DNA from: UBA7887 sp964408735
GTDB taxonomy: Bacteria > Pseudomonadota > Alphaproteobacteria > UBA7887
NCBI GenBank assembly: GCA_964408735.1
Contig: CAYPAX010000064.1
Location: forward strand, 1-27,636
Direction of reading: 5' to 3'
DNA: 27,636 bases
Below are positions 14,858 through 22,326 of this stretch, in pieces. Position numbers and translations under genes: made by a program. Position 1 is the stretch's first letter. Every line of letters begins with the position of its first letter. The notes beneath the pieces were generated by a model. It was not told the origin of the DNA and did no database searches. It saw nothing but the letters and a program-made list of their open reading frames with translations.

Positions 14858-14876
14858 GGCGGTCTTCCCAACCGCC
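14858..14876. other. Short hairpin upstream of zinc-ribbon gene
   Basis: GGCGGT and ACCGCC form a 6-bp stem with a 7-nt loop about 30 bp upstream of the zinc-ribbon gene start. It could be an operator or a leftover terminator; nothing decides between these. Confidence 0.25.
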
Positions 14877-14962
14877 GATAATGATAGCAGACCGGGCATG
14901 CGAGCGCGAACTGGCTGTGGAGTTGTTCTGATAGGCAGTGGGCGATTCCGTGACGAGAATAG

Positions 14963-15064
14963 CTCAACCTTGAGCACGACAAGGACGTTGTCATGAGGTG
15001 CGCGATAAAGCAGGCGCTCGACCCGGACAACATCATGAACCCGGGCAAGGTTGTCAGGGTGTAA
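14963..15064 (+). pseudogene. Remnant of a second FAD-oxidase C terminus
   Basis: 34 codons in one frame, ending in TAA, that read LNLEHDKDVVMRCAIKQ and then ALDPDNIMNPGKVVRV. They align without gaps to the last 34 codons of the oxidase at 13725-13826; I count 16 base differences in 102. An in-frame TAG (14960-14962) replaces the Tyr codon just upstream, and similarity fades before that, so this is a decayed fragment. Its last 11 bp overlap the 3' end of bioD on the other strand. The pattern of differences (many replacements in the first half, very few in the second) suggests a paralogue or an old duplication with some gene conversion, rather than a fresh copy. Confidence 0.8.
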
Positions 15065-15737
15065 GAGCTGCGATCAGGCCTCTTGCCGCATCGCCGAGAT
15101 CATCGTCGGCGGCGAGGCGCGACACGTAGTGTAGCGCGGTATCCGGCAGAAATTGGTCAAGCGTGGCCATGGTCTCGTCGATGGGGACGGCCCCGTCTCC
15201 GGTCTCACTCACCACCACCAGGGGCACCGCCACGCCAGCCTCCCGCAGCGCCGCATGGGCCGTCAGGGTGTGGCTGATGGTGCCGAGGTAACTGCCCACC
15301 ACCAGCAGCGCCGGCGCGCCGAGCGCCGCGATCCAGTCGAGCACGGTGTGGCTGGCGTCGAGTGGCACCATGACGCCACCGACGCCTTCGACGAGGTGCA
15401 CACCGGGATCGCCCGTCGCGCCCGCGCGGCTTGCCGTTAGTAGAGCATCGAATGGGATCGAACGGCCCTCGCGCCTCGCCGCCATGTCGGGCGACAGGGG
15501 CTCGGAAAAGCGCCACGGCGAAACCCCGTCGATCGTCTCCGCCGTCAGGGGGCGGCCCAGCGCTTCGAGGATCACGCCGGTGTCGCTCTCACCAGGCGGC
15601 GCATCGTCCCAGCCGCTGATCAGGGGCTTGAGCGCCTCGACGCGGTCGCCACGCGCGCGAAAGCCCTCGATCAACAGGCGCATGACCAGGGTCTTGCCGA
15701 CCCCGGTGCCGGAGGACGTGACGAAATACCGTTGCAT
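15054..15737 (-). CDS. bioD: Dethiobiotin synthetase BioD
   Basis: A 227-residue ATP-dependent enzyme that closes the ureido ring of 7,8-diaminopelargonate with CO2 to form dethiobiotin. The N terminus MQRYFVTSSGTGVGKT contains the P-loop (G10-T16). LKPLISGWDD and VHLVEGVGGVMVPLD are the other family blocks, and ALLVVGSYLGTISHTL is typical of BioD. The ATG at 15737 was chosen since family members start right before the P-loop strand; an AAGGA-like site lies upstream, and a frame open to 15767 adds ten unlikely residues. It is divergent from bioA. The 3' end overlaps the oxidase remnant by 11 bp in antisense. Confidence 0.96.
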   Translation of the reverse strand: MQRYFVTSSGTGVGKTLVMRLLIEGFRARGDRVEALKPLISGWDDAPPGESDTGVILEALGRPLTAETIDGVSPWRFSEPLSPDMAARREGRSIPFDALLTASRAGATGDPGVHLVEGVGGVMVPLDASHTVLDWIAALGAPALLVVGSYLGTISHTLTAHAALREAGVAVPLVVVSETGDGAVPIDETMATLDQFLPDTALHYVSRLAADDDLGDAARGLIAALTP

Positions 15738-15795
15738 GGGACATTCCTTCCGTCCGTCGTATATCATCGCTTCGCAGGATACGGGAGAGAACAGT

Positions 15796-15803
15796 GGAGA
15801 AAG
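15796..15803 (+). promoter_or_regulatory. Ribosome-binding site GGAGAAAG deciding the bioA start
   Basis: GGAGAAAG ends 2 bp before the ATG at 15806. An in-frame GTG at 15794 with GGGAGA 5 bp upstream is a competing start. I favour the ATG because the same octamer and spacing precede the thiamine-diphosphate enzyme gene at 19697. Confidence 0.55.
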
Positions 15804-15805
15804 TC

Positions 15806-17095
15806 ATGGATGCGGCGGCAACGGGCGCGCCGGATTGGCTGACGCGCGGGCTCGCGCATATCTGGATGCCCTACACGCAGATGCAGACGACGCCGCCACC
15901 GCTGCCGGTCGTCGCCACCGAGGGCGTGCGCCTTCGCCTTGCCGACGGCCGCGAGCTGATCGACGGCGTGGCCTCGTGGTGGACCGCCTGCCATGGCTAC
16001 AACCACCCCCATGTTGCGGCCGCCGTAAGCGACCAGCTGTCGCGTCTGCCCCACGTCATGCTCGGCGGGCTGGGGCACGAGCCGGCCTTAACGCTGGCGG
16101 CGCGCCTCGCGCGCTTGTTGCCGGGCGACCTGTCGCATGTCTTCTTCTCCGAATCGGGCTCGGTCGCGGTCGAGATTGCCATGAAGATGGCGGTGCAATA
16201 TTGGATCAACCGCGGCGAGCGCGGGCGTACGCGTTTCGTCAGCTTCCGCTACGGCTATCACGGCGACACCTTTGCCTGCATGGGCGTCTGCGACCCCGAG
16301 GAGGGCATGCACGCCCTGTTCCGCGGCGTCGTGCCGGAGCAGCTCGTTGTGCCGCTGCCGCAGAGCGCCGCCGAGCATGACGACTTCGATGCCCTGCTGG
16401 CCCGGCATCGCGGCGAGATTGCCGCCGTGCTCGTCGAGCCCCTGGTGCAAGGCGCCGGCGGCATGAAGATGCACGCGCCCGAAGACCTCGCCGCCATCCG
16501 CGCCGCCTGCGATCGCCACGGCCAGCTGCTGATCGCGGACGAGATCATGACCGGCTTCGGGCGCACCGGCACACTGTTCGCCTGCCAACAGGCCGATGTG
16601 GTGGTCGATATCGTGACCCTGTCGAAAGCGCTTACCGGCGGCACGCTGCCGCTGGCCGCGACGGTGGCGAGCGATCGGGTGTTCGAAGCGTTCCTCTCCG
16701 ACGATCCCGCGCGCTGCCTGATGCACGGGCCGACCTATACCGGCAACGCGCTCGCCTGCGCCGCGGCGCATGCCTCGCTCGATCTGTTCGAAAGCGAGCC
16801 GCGCCTGGCCCAGGTCGCACGCATCGAAAGTGAGCTTCGCGACGGGCTCGCGCCCTGTCGCGGCGTGGCTGGCGTGGTGGATGTGCGCGTCAAAGGGGCC
16901 ATCGGCGTGGTCCAGCTCGAGGCGATCGACGATCTCGACTGGCTCCGCGACCGCTTCGTCGAGCGCGGGGTGTGGATCCGCCCCTTCGGCGACATCGTCT
17001 ATGTGACGCCGCCATTTGTCGCCACGAGCGAGGACATCGCCGCCCTGACCGGTGCCATATGCGAGGTGGTAGGCGCCTGGGGCCGCGCGCGATGA
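15806..17095 (+). CDS. bioA: Adenosylmethionine-8-amino-7-oxononanoate aminotransferase BioA
   Basis: A 429-residue fold-type I PLP enzyme that converts 7-keto-8-aminopelargonate to 7,8-diaminopelargonate using S-adenosylmethionine as amino donor. Landmarks are HIWMPYTQMQ (18-27, BioA-specific), DGVASWWTACHGYNHPHV (53-70), FFSESGSVAVEIAMKMA, FRYGYHGDTFACMGVCDP, the PLP Asp in IADEIMTGFGRTG (D245), the PLP lysine in TLSKALTGG (K274), and GPTYTGNALACAAA. Length is as expected. It overlaps bioF by 4 bp (ATGA). The 68 bp to the bioD start form the divergent control region, in which I found no clear BioR- or BirA-type operator. Confidence 0.97.
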   Translation: MDAAATGAPDWLTRGLAHIWMPYTQMQTTPPPLPVVATEGVRLRLADGRELIDGVASWWTACHGYNHPHVAAAVSDQLSRLPHVMLGGLGHEPALTLAARLARLLPGDLSHVFFSESGSVAVEIAMKMAVQYWINRGERGRTRFVSFRYGYHGDTFACMGVCDPEEGMHALFRGVVPEQLVVPLPQSAAEHDDFDALLARHRGEIAAVLVEPLVQGAGGMKMHAPEDLAAIRAACDRHGQLLIADEIMTGFGRTGTLFACQQADVVVDIVTLSKALTGGTLPLAATVASDRVFEAFLSDDPARCLMHGPTYTGNALACAAAHASLDLFESEPRLAQVARIESELRDGLAPCRGVAGVVDVRVKGAIGVVQLEAIDDLDWLRDRFVERGVWIRPFGDIVYVTPPFVATSEDIAALTGAICEVVGAWGRAR

Positions 17096-18261
17096 ACAGC
17101 CTTGAACATTTCGCTACCGACAAGCTGGCCGATCTCGAAAGCCGCTCGCTGCGCCGCCGCCTCGCGGTCACCGATCCCGTCGATGCGATCGTGGTGGAGC
17201 GCGACGGCCGGCGGCTGGTCTCGTTCTGCTCGAACGACTATCTCAACCTCGCCCATCATCCGGAGGTGCGGGCGCGGGCAGCGGCGGCGCTCGCGCGTTA
17301 CGGCGCCGGGGCCGGCGCCTCGCGGCTGGTGACCGGCAACCATCCGCTGTTCGCCGAGCTCGAAGGCCGCCTCGCGGGCCTCAAGGGCACCGACGACGCT
17401 GTGATCTTCGGCAGCGGCTATCTCGCCAATCTCGGCATCGTGCCGAGCCTGGTCGGGCACGAGGATCTGATCCTCGCGGACGAGCTGTGTCACGCCTGCC
17501 TGCTGGCGGGCAGCCAGCTGGCCGGGGCCGAGACGGTGCTGTTCCGCCACAACGATCTCGACCATCTGGCCGCGCTGCTGGCCGAGCGGCGGGCGGGCCA
17601 CCGACGCTGCCTGATCCTCACCGACGGCGTCTTCAGCATGGACGGCGACCTGGCGCCGCTGACTGGGATGGGAGGGCTCGCGGCCGAACACGACGCCTGG
17701 CTGATGAGCGACGACGCCCATGGCATCGGCGTGCTGGCGGGCGGGCGCGGCAGCAGCTTCACCGGCGGCAGCAAGGCCGCCGTGCCGCTGCAGATGGGAA
17801 CCCTGTCTAAGGCCATCGGCTCCTATGGCGGCTATCTCTGCGCCTCGCAGGCGGTCGTCGACCTGATCCGCACGCGGGCGCGCACGCTGATCTATTCCAC
17901 CGGCCTGCCGCCGGCGAGCGTTGCCGCCAGCCTCGCCGCGCTCGACGTCATCGCCGCCGACCCGGCGCTCTGCGAAGCGCCGCTCGCCAAGGCGCGCGCC
18001 TTCACGCGCCGGCTGGGATTGCCGGAGGCACAAAGCCCCATCATCCCCGTCCTGATCGGCGACGCCGACGCGGCGCTCGCCGCCTCTGAAGCCCTCGCCG
18101 CGCGAGGCTTCCTGGTTACCGCGATCCGTCCGCCCACGGTACCGGCCGGTACTGCCCGCCTCCGCGTCACCTTCACCGCCGGCCACAGCGACGACCAAGT
18201 TGCCGCGCTTGCGGAAACGATTGAGACTGTAATCGGACAGGCAGCGCAAATAGCGCCATAA
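17092..18261 (+). CDS. bioF: 8-amino-7-oxononanoate synthase BioF
   Basis: A 389-residue PLP enzyme of the alpha-oxoamine synthase family that condenses pimeloyl-CoA/ACP with alanine. Visible are FCSNDYLNLAHHPEV (45-59), GAGAGASRLVTGNHPLFAELE (71-91), the PLP-binding DDAHGIG (207-213) and the PLP lysine in GTLSKAIGSYGGY (K240). The ATG at 17092 overlaps the bioA stop (ATGA), which supports translational coupling and rules out the longer frame starting at 16972. The step before (BioC/BioH or BioZ) and the last step (BioB) are not encoded here. Confidence 0.96.
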   Translation: MNSLEHFATDKLADLESRSLRRRLAVTDPVDAIVVERDGRRLVSFCSNDYLNLAHHPEVRARAAAALARYGAGAGASRLVTGNHPLFAELEGRLAGLKGTDDAVIFGSGYLANLGIVPSLVGHEDLILADELCHACLLAGSQLAGAETVLFRHNDLDHLAALLAERRAGHRRCLILTDGVFSMDGDLAPLTGMGGLAAEHDAWLMSDDAHGIGVLAGGRGSSFTGGSKAAVPLQMGTLSKAIGSYGGYLCASQAVVDLIRTRARTLIYSTGLPPASVAASLAALDVIAADPALCEAPLAKARAFTRRLGLPEAQSPIIPVLIGDADAALAASEALAARGFLVTAIRPPTVPAGTARLRVTFTAGHSDDQVAALAETIETVIGQAAQIAP

Positions 18262-18286
18262 GTCGCCAGCCGCGCGCTCGGTGTTT

Positions 18287-18634
18287 CTACTTGCTACACT
18301 CCACGCACCGCGCTGTCGTGGCATCCAGCGCCAGCCGCTTAGGCGGGATGTCCTCGCCGCATGAGACGCAATAGCCATACTCGCCCTCATTGAGCCGCTT
18401 CAGCGCCGCCTTGATACGGGCTTCGCGGCCTTGGCGGCGGCCTTCGACGGCGTTGGCCATGGCTTGCACCTGCAAGGCGTCCATGCGTGACAGGCGGCCG
18501 ACGCTTTGCTGGTCGAGGGCGACCGGCTTTCGTTCGGCCGCCGCCGCCTCGCTCGCCGCGGCGATCTCCGCCAGCTCGGCTTCGAGCGTGGCGCGGACGG
18601 CGGCGAGGTCGAGGTCGGGGCGGGCGTCGACCAT
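18287..18634 (-). CDS. DksA/TraR-family C4 zinc-finger protein
   Basis: A 115-residue protein with a helical N-terminal part (LAAVRATLEAELAEIAAASEA, coiled-coil-like) and a C-terminal C4 zinc finger: YGYCVSCGEDIP and ARCVECSK (C89, C92, C110, C113), ending right after the last cysteine. This is the size and layout of short DksA/TraR paralogues, which bind the secondary channel of RNA polymerase. Whether it acts like DksA is inference: the acidic coiled-coil tip of true DksA is not obvious here. It starts 5 bp after the panE-like stop, so the two are probably one operon. Confidence 0.88.
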   Translation of the reverse strand: MVDARPDLDLAAVRATLEAELAEIAAASEAAAAERKPVALDQQSVGRLSRMDALQVQAMANAVEGRRQGREARIKAALKRLNEGEYGYCVSCGEDIPPKRLALDATTARCVECSK

Positions 18635-18639
18635 CGCGC

Positions 18640-19620
18640 TTAAGCGTCTTCCGCCTTCAGCCGCGCCTCCCAGGCCTCGTAGTCGAGATCGGGCTCGTTG
18701 ACGGCGCGCATCTGGGCCAGTTCGCGGCCCTTGAGCAGGGCCACCAGGGCCTCGTTGGCGGGGGTGGGCACGCCGAGCGCCGCGCCCTCGCGGATCAGGG
18801 CGCCGTTGATGGCATCGATCTCGGTCTTGCGCCCGGCGAGCACGTGCTGGAGCATCGAAGGCTTGTTGAAGGACTTGCCGGCGCCGACCAGGATCTGCTT
18901 GGCGATGTCCGGGTTGGGCAGCTTTATGCCCTTGGCGTCGACCACCGCCATGACCTCGTCGAGCACCTTTTGCTGGAAAGCGGCCGTCTCGGGCACGTGG
19001 CTGATCTCGCCCGTGCGCAGGCCCGTGGTGGCGGCGATGGCGTTGAAGCCGGCATTGACCACGAACTTCTCCCAGATCGTCGCCATCACGTCGGGCACCA
19101 GCTTTGCTTCCATGCCGGCGCTCTCAAGCGCGGCGATGACCGCTTGGGTGCGGGGTGAGTCGCTGCCGTCGATCTCGCCGACCGAAGTATAACGGTGGTG
19201 GGTGAGGTCCACGTGGCCGGGGCCGTGACGGGCGGCGCTGCACATGCTCGAGCCGGCGAGCACGCGTTCCGCACCGATCACCCGCTGCAGGGTCTCGACA
19301 TTGCCGATGCCGTTCTGGAAGGTGATGGCGAAGCCGTCATTGCCGATCAGCCCGGCCGCGGTCTTGGCACCGTCCTCGGTATTGTTGGTGTCGGTGAAGA
19401 CGATGACCATCTCGGCGGTCTGGCCGTCCTCGGGCGCGGTGCGCGCGGGCACCTCTATGACCTGCTCGCCGAAAGCGCCGTCGACGCGCAGACCCTTGGC
19501 GTTGATCGCCTCGACATGCTCTTGCCAGATGTCGATCAGCGTCACCTCGTGGCCCGCCTTGGCCAATAAGCCGCCATAGGAGCCGCCCATGGCTCCCGCT
19601 CCCACAACCGCGATCTTCAT
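18640..19620 (-). CDS. 2-dehydropantoate 2-reductase (PanE/ApbA family)
   Basis: A 326-residue NADPH-dependent reductase of the PanE/ApbA family, which reduces ketopantoate to pantoate for coenzyme A synthesis. The Rossmann motif is MKIAVVGAGAMGGSYGG (G7, G9, G12). FQNGIGNVETL (101-111) and the catalytic region WEKFVVNAGFNAIAATTG (K185, N189, N193) are present, and the C-terminal domain contains KPSMLQHVLAGRKTEIDAINGA, cut here as KPSMLQHVLAGRKTEIDAI. The ATG at 19620 is chosen because the Rossmann strand starts there; the frame is open to 19815 but overlaps the divergent gene. Family members include several reductases of other 2-oxo acids, so the exact substrate is not certain. Confidence 0.9.
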   Translation of the reverse strand: MKIAVVGAGAMGGSYGGLLAKAGHEVTLIDIWQEHVEAINAKGLRVDGAFGEQVIEVPARTAPEDGQTAEMVIVFTDTNNTEDGAKTAAGLIGNDGFAITFQNGIGNVETLQRVIGAERVLAGSSMCSAARHGPGHVDLTHHRYTSVGEIDGSDSPRTQAVIAALESAGMEAKLVPDVMATIWEKFVVNAGFNAIAATTGLRTGEISHVPETAAFQQKVLDEVMAVVDAKGIKLPNPDIAKQILVGAGKSFNKPSMLQHVLAGRKTEIDAINGALIREGAALGVPTPANEALVALLKGRELAQMRAVNEPDLDYEAWEARLKAEDA

Positions 19621-19686
19621 ATCGTTCCCCGTCGCTGCTTGATTTCGTGCGCCGCCAGGATACGGTGCGGCCGGGTTGCAATACGA

Positions 19687-19694
19687 GGAGAAAG
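19687..19694 (+). promoter_or_regulatory. Ribosome-binding site GGAGAAAG of the thiamine-diphosphate enzyme gene
   Basis: GGAGAAAG lies 2 bp before the ATG at 19697 and makes this a better start than the in-frame TTG at 19676. The same octamer is found before bioA and the FAD oxidase gene. Confidence 0.65.
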
Positions 19695-19696
19695 TG

Positions 19697-21238
19697 ATGA
19701 ACGGAGCCGAGGCACTGGTGCACACGCTGCTGGCGGGTGGCGTGGAGGTCTGCTTTACCAATCCGGGCACGTCGGAGATGCATTTCGTCACGGCGCTGGA
19801 CCGTATTGCCGACATGCGCTGCGTGCTGGGCCTGGCGGAAGGCGTGGTCGCGGGCGCGGCGGACGGCTATGCGCGGATGGCCGGCAAGCCGGCGGCAACC
19901 CTGCTGCATCTCGGCCCCGGCCTCGGCAATGCGATTGCCAACCTGCACAATGCCCGCAAGGCGCGCTCGCCCGTGGTCAATATCGTCGGCGAACATGCCA
20001 GCTATCACATCCAGTACAATACGCCTCTTACCTCGGACATCGCGGGCATCGCGCGTCCGGTCTCGGCCTGGGTCGGCACGGCGGAGGATCCTGCCACCAT
20101 AGGCGAGCAGGGCATGGCCGCGATTGCCGCCGCGCGCGCGGCACCGGGCCAGGTCGCGACCCTGATCCTGCCCGCCAACGCGGCCTGGGGCGAGGGCGGC
20201 GTGGTCGGCACCCTGTCGGAAATCGCCCCGCCCGAGTCGGTGGCAGAAGACGCGATCGAGGAAGCCGCGGCCATGCTGCGCCAACCCGGCACACTTTTGC
20301 TGCTCGGCGCCGATGCGCTGCTCGCGGACTCCGTGGGCCTCGCCGGCGATATCGCCGCCGCGACGGGCTGCGGCCTGCTCGCCGAAGGCATGAACAAGCG
20401 CTTGCAGCGGGGCGCCGGGCGCGTCTCGGTCGATCGCATTCCCTATCCGGTCGATCAGGCGCTGGCCTTGCTGGCGCCGTACAAACGTATCGTCATGGTC
20501 GGCGCCCGCCACCCCGCCGCCTTCTTTGCCTATCCCGACACGCCGAGCCTAGTCACCTCGCCGGGCTGCGAGGTCTTTGCCCTGGCCGGCGCCGAGCAGG
20601 ACTGCCCGGGCGCAATCCAGTCGCTCGCCGATGCCCTCGACGTGACGCCGGGCGGCGCGGCGCGGCAGGCCCTCGACCGACCACAGAGCCCGAGCGGCGC
20701 CATAACCCCTGAGACCATCGCCGAGGCCGTGGCGGCGCTGCTGCCCGAGAACGCCATCGTCGTCGACGAGAGCGTCACCACGGGCCGCCGCTTCCTCCCC
20801 GCCACCGCCGGCGCACCGCCGCACGATTGGCTGCAGAACCGCGGCGGCGCCATCGGGCTCGGTCTGCCCATGGCGACGGGCGCAGCGATCGCCTGTCCTG
20901 ATCGAAAAGTCGTCTGCCTCGAAAGCGACGGCTGCGCCATGTACAACTTGCCCGCGCTGTGGACCCAGGCGCGCGAGGGCTGCGACGTGACGACGCTGAT
21001 CTTCTCCAACCGTGCCTACAACATCCTCAAGGGCGAACTCGCCAAGGTCGGTGCCGGCAACCCCGGCCCCCGCGCCAACGACATGCTGACCCTGGATCGC
21101 CCCGACCTGTCCTTTACCAAGCTTGCCGCCGGCATGGGCGTGCAGGCGGAACGGGTCGAGGATGCCGAGATGCTCAGCCGGGCGCTGGCGAGAGGATTGG
21201 CGAGCGAGGGGCCCCATCTCATCGAGGTGGTGCTTTAG
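19697..21238 (+). CDS. Thiamine-diphosphate enzyme, acetolactate synthase/benzoylformate decarboxylase-like
   Basis: A 513-residue enzyme of the ThDP-dependent decarboxylase superfamily. The Pyr domain shows CFTNPGTSEMHFV and LGLAEGVVAGAADGYAR, with the activating glutamate E48. The PP domain shows GGAIGLGLPMATGAAIA and the metal-binding motif CLESDGCAMYN (S410-D411-G412) through to FSNRAYNIL (N438). Canonical family members read GDG, so Ser replaces the first Gly here. Members annotated as acetolactate synthase large-subunit-like often lack the FAD-binding details of true IlvB, and no regulatory IlvH subunit is nearby. The real reaction is therefore open: a 2-oxo acid decarboxylase or carboligase. 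It is divergent from the panE-like reductase with 76 bp between starts. Confidence 0.88.
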   Translation: MNGAEALVHTLLAGGVEVCFTNPGTSEMHFVTALDRIADMRCVLGLAEGVVAGAADGYARMAGKPAATLLHLGPGLGNAIANLHNARKARSPVVNIVGEHASYHIQYNTPLTSDIAGIARPVSAWVGTAEDPATIGEQGMAAIAAARAAPGQVATLILPANAAWGEGGVVGTLSEIAPPESVAEDAIEEAAAMLRQPGTLLLLGADALLADSVGLAGDIAAATGCGLLAEGMNKRLQRGAGRVSVDRIPYPVDQALALLAPYKRIVMVGARHPAAFFAYPDTPSLVTSPGCEVFALAGAEQDCPGAIQSLADALDVTPGGAARQALDRPQSPSGAITPETIAEAVAALLPENAIVVDESVTTGRRFLPATAGAPPHDWLQNRGGAIGLGLPMATGAAIACPDRKVVCLESDGCAMYNLPALWTQAREGCDVTTLIFSNRAYNILKGELAKVGAGNPGPRANDMLTLDRPDLSFTKLAAGMGVQAERVEDAEMLSRALARGLASEGPHLIEVVL

Positions 21239-21598
21239 AGCGTGCCGCGACTAATCGGAGGCAGTTATACCAAGGCTCAGTGATAAAGACCCATTTGATG
21301 GCTCGAGGCGCCTTTCCGGGTAGGAGCGGCGCGCCGGGCGATGCGGCGACATCGTTCAAGCGCCGCGACGCATCCGGGGAGCCGCCTCGAGCCATCAAAT
21401 GGGTCTTTATCACTGAGTCTTGGTATTAGACCCGGTTCTGGTCGCTGTGGGACGGCGCGCGCTTCGATCGCGTCCTGCCTGGCGGTAGATCCTGCTTGCC
21501 CCTGGTGCCCTGCTCGAACCGGATTCGCGACGGACCCTTGCGCTTGACCCCGATGCTGCTGCCCCTCTTATAAGACCTGCAGCGCTGCCGCGATCCCG
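21239..21598. other. Gene-free 360-bp spacer with an inverted-repeat element
   Basis: I see no credible gene between the thiamine-diphosphate enzyme stop and the glutathione S-transferase stop. 21268-21425 is the inverted-repeat element described separately. The remaining 21427-21598 is GC-rich, with no promoter, terminator or recognisable gene fragment that I can defend. Confidence 0.6.
21267..21426. mobile_element. MITE-like element with 44-bp terminal inverted repeats
   Basis: The left arm 21267-21310 (beginning ATACCAAGGCTCAGTG) and the right arm 21383-21426 are inverted copies matching at 43 of 44 positions. The only mismatch is G at 21275 against A on the reverse complement. The 72-bp interior holds no gene. 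If the element proper is taken as 21268-21425, TTA flanks it on both sides (21265-21267 and 21426-21428), consistent with a short target-site duplication. The transcript of either strand would fold into a very long hairpin that could also act as a bidirectional terminator between the two convergent genes. No transposase is encoded, so movement in trans is inferred. Confidence 0.75.
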
Positions 21599-22261
21599 TC
21601 AGCCGCCGGCGGCGCGCGCGACCATGCCGGGCCAGGCCTTGGCGCTGGGACGGGCGCTGACGGTTTCGAACCAGCGCTGCAGGTTCGCACAGTCGGCCGG
21701 CAGCTCCAGTCCGGTGAAGAGCGCGAAGTCGGTCACGCACATGGTCGTGATGTCGGCATAGGTGAAACGCTCGCCGGCGAGGAACTCGGACGTAACGAGC
21801 GGCTGGTCGAGCTGGCGGAAGAAGGCCTCCGCGCGAGCCTTGCCCCGTTCGACCAGCGCTGGGATCTGCGCAATGTCGTCATGGCCCGGCAGCGCCCTGC
21901 CCGCGAACGGCGGCACCGTGTTGCGGAAGTATTCGGCCACCGCAGCCATGCCTTCGAATTCCGTATGCCGGTCCCACATCTCGATCTTTGCCGTCTCCAG
22001 CGCGTCCGCCCCCATCAGGCAGGGCTCCGGGTATTGCGCCTCCAGGAAGCGGCAAATCGCCGTGCTCTCCCACAAGTAACTTCCATCGTCGAGCTCGAGC
22101 GACGGCACAAGGCCATGGGGATTGATGGCCCGATAGGCCTCGGACAGATTATCCCCCTCAAGCACGCTCACCTTCTCGCCCGCCATCTCGACGCCCTTCT
22201 CTGCCAGGAGAAGGCGCACACGACGGCAGTTCGGCGCAATATCGTCCTCATAGAGCTTCAT
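21599..22261 (-). CDS. Glutathione S-transferase family protein
   Basis: A 220-residue cytosolic GST. The thioredoxin-like N-terminal domain shows MKLYEDDIAPNCRRVRLLLA, INPHGLVPSLELDDG (46-60, cis-Pro loop) and the glutathione gamma-glutamyl contact WESTAICRFLE (E65, S66). The C-terminal helical domain has FTYADITTMCVTDF, the N-capping box region. The catalytic residue class cannot be fixed: an N/C near residue 11-12 resembles beta-like bacterial GSTs. The ATG at 22261 is the natural family start; the frame open to 22378 adds an unlikely extension. It lies 65 bp downstream of the secreted CxxCH protein on the same strand. Confidence 0.93.
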   Translation of the reverse strand: MKLYEDDIAPNCRRVRLLLAEKGVEMAGEKVSVLEGDNLSEAYRAINPHGLVPSLELDDGSYLWESTAICRFLEAQYPEPCLMGADALETAKIEMWDRHTEFEGMAAVAEYFRNTVPPFAGRALPGHDDIAQIPALVERGKARAEAFFRQLDQPLVTSEFLAGERFTYADITTMCVTDFALFTGLELPADCANLQRWFETVSARPSAKAWPGMVARAAGG

Positions 22262-22326
22262 CGCTTTGTCCCCACATGTTGTCGAACGGAATCCATTTAG
22301 CCGGGCAAGGCTCCGGCTATGCGGTC

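Noticed and set aside
15738..15805. BioR- or BirA-type operator between bioD and bioA
   Set aside because: GTATATCATC is present but does not match a convincing palindrome; too weak to call.
16999..18390. 463-residue minus-strand open frame across bioF
   Set aside because: Antisense to bioF; no family features.
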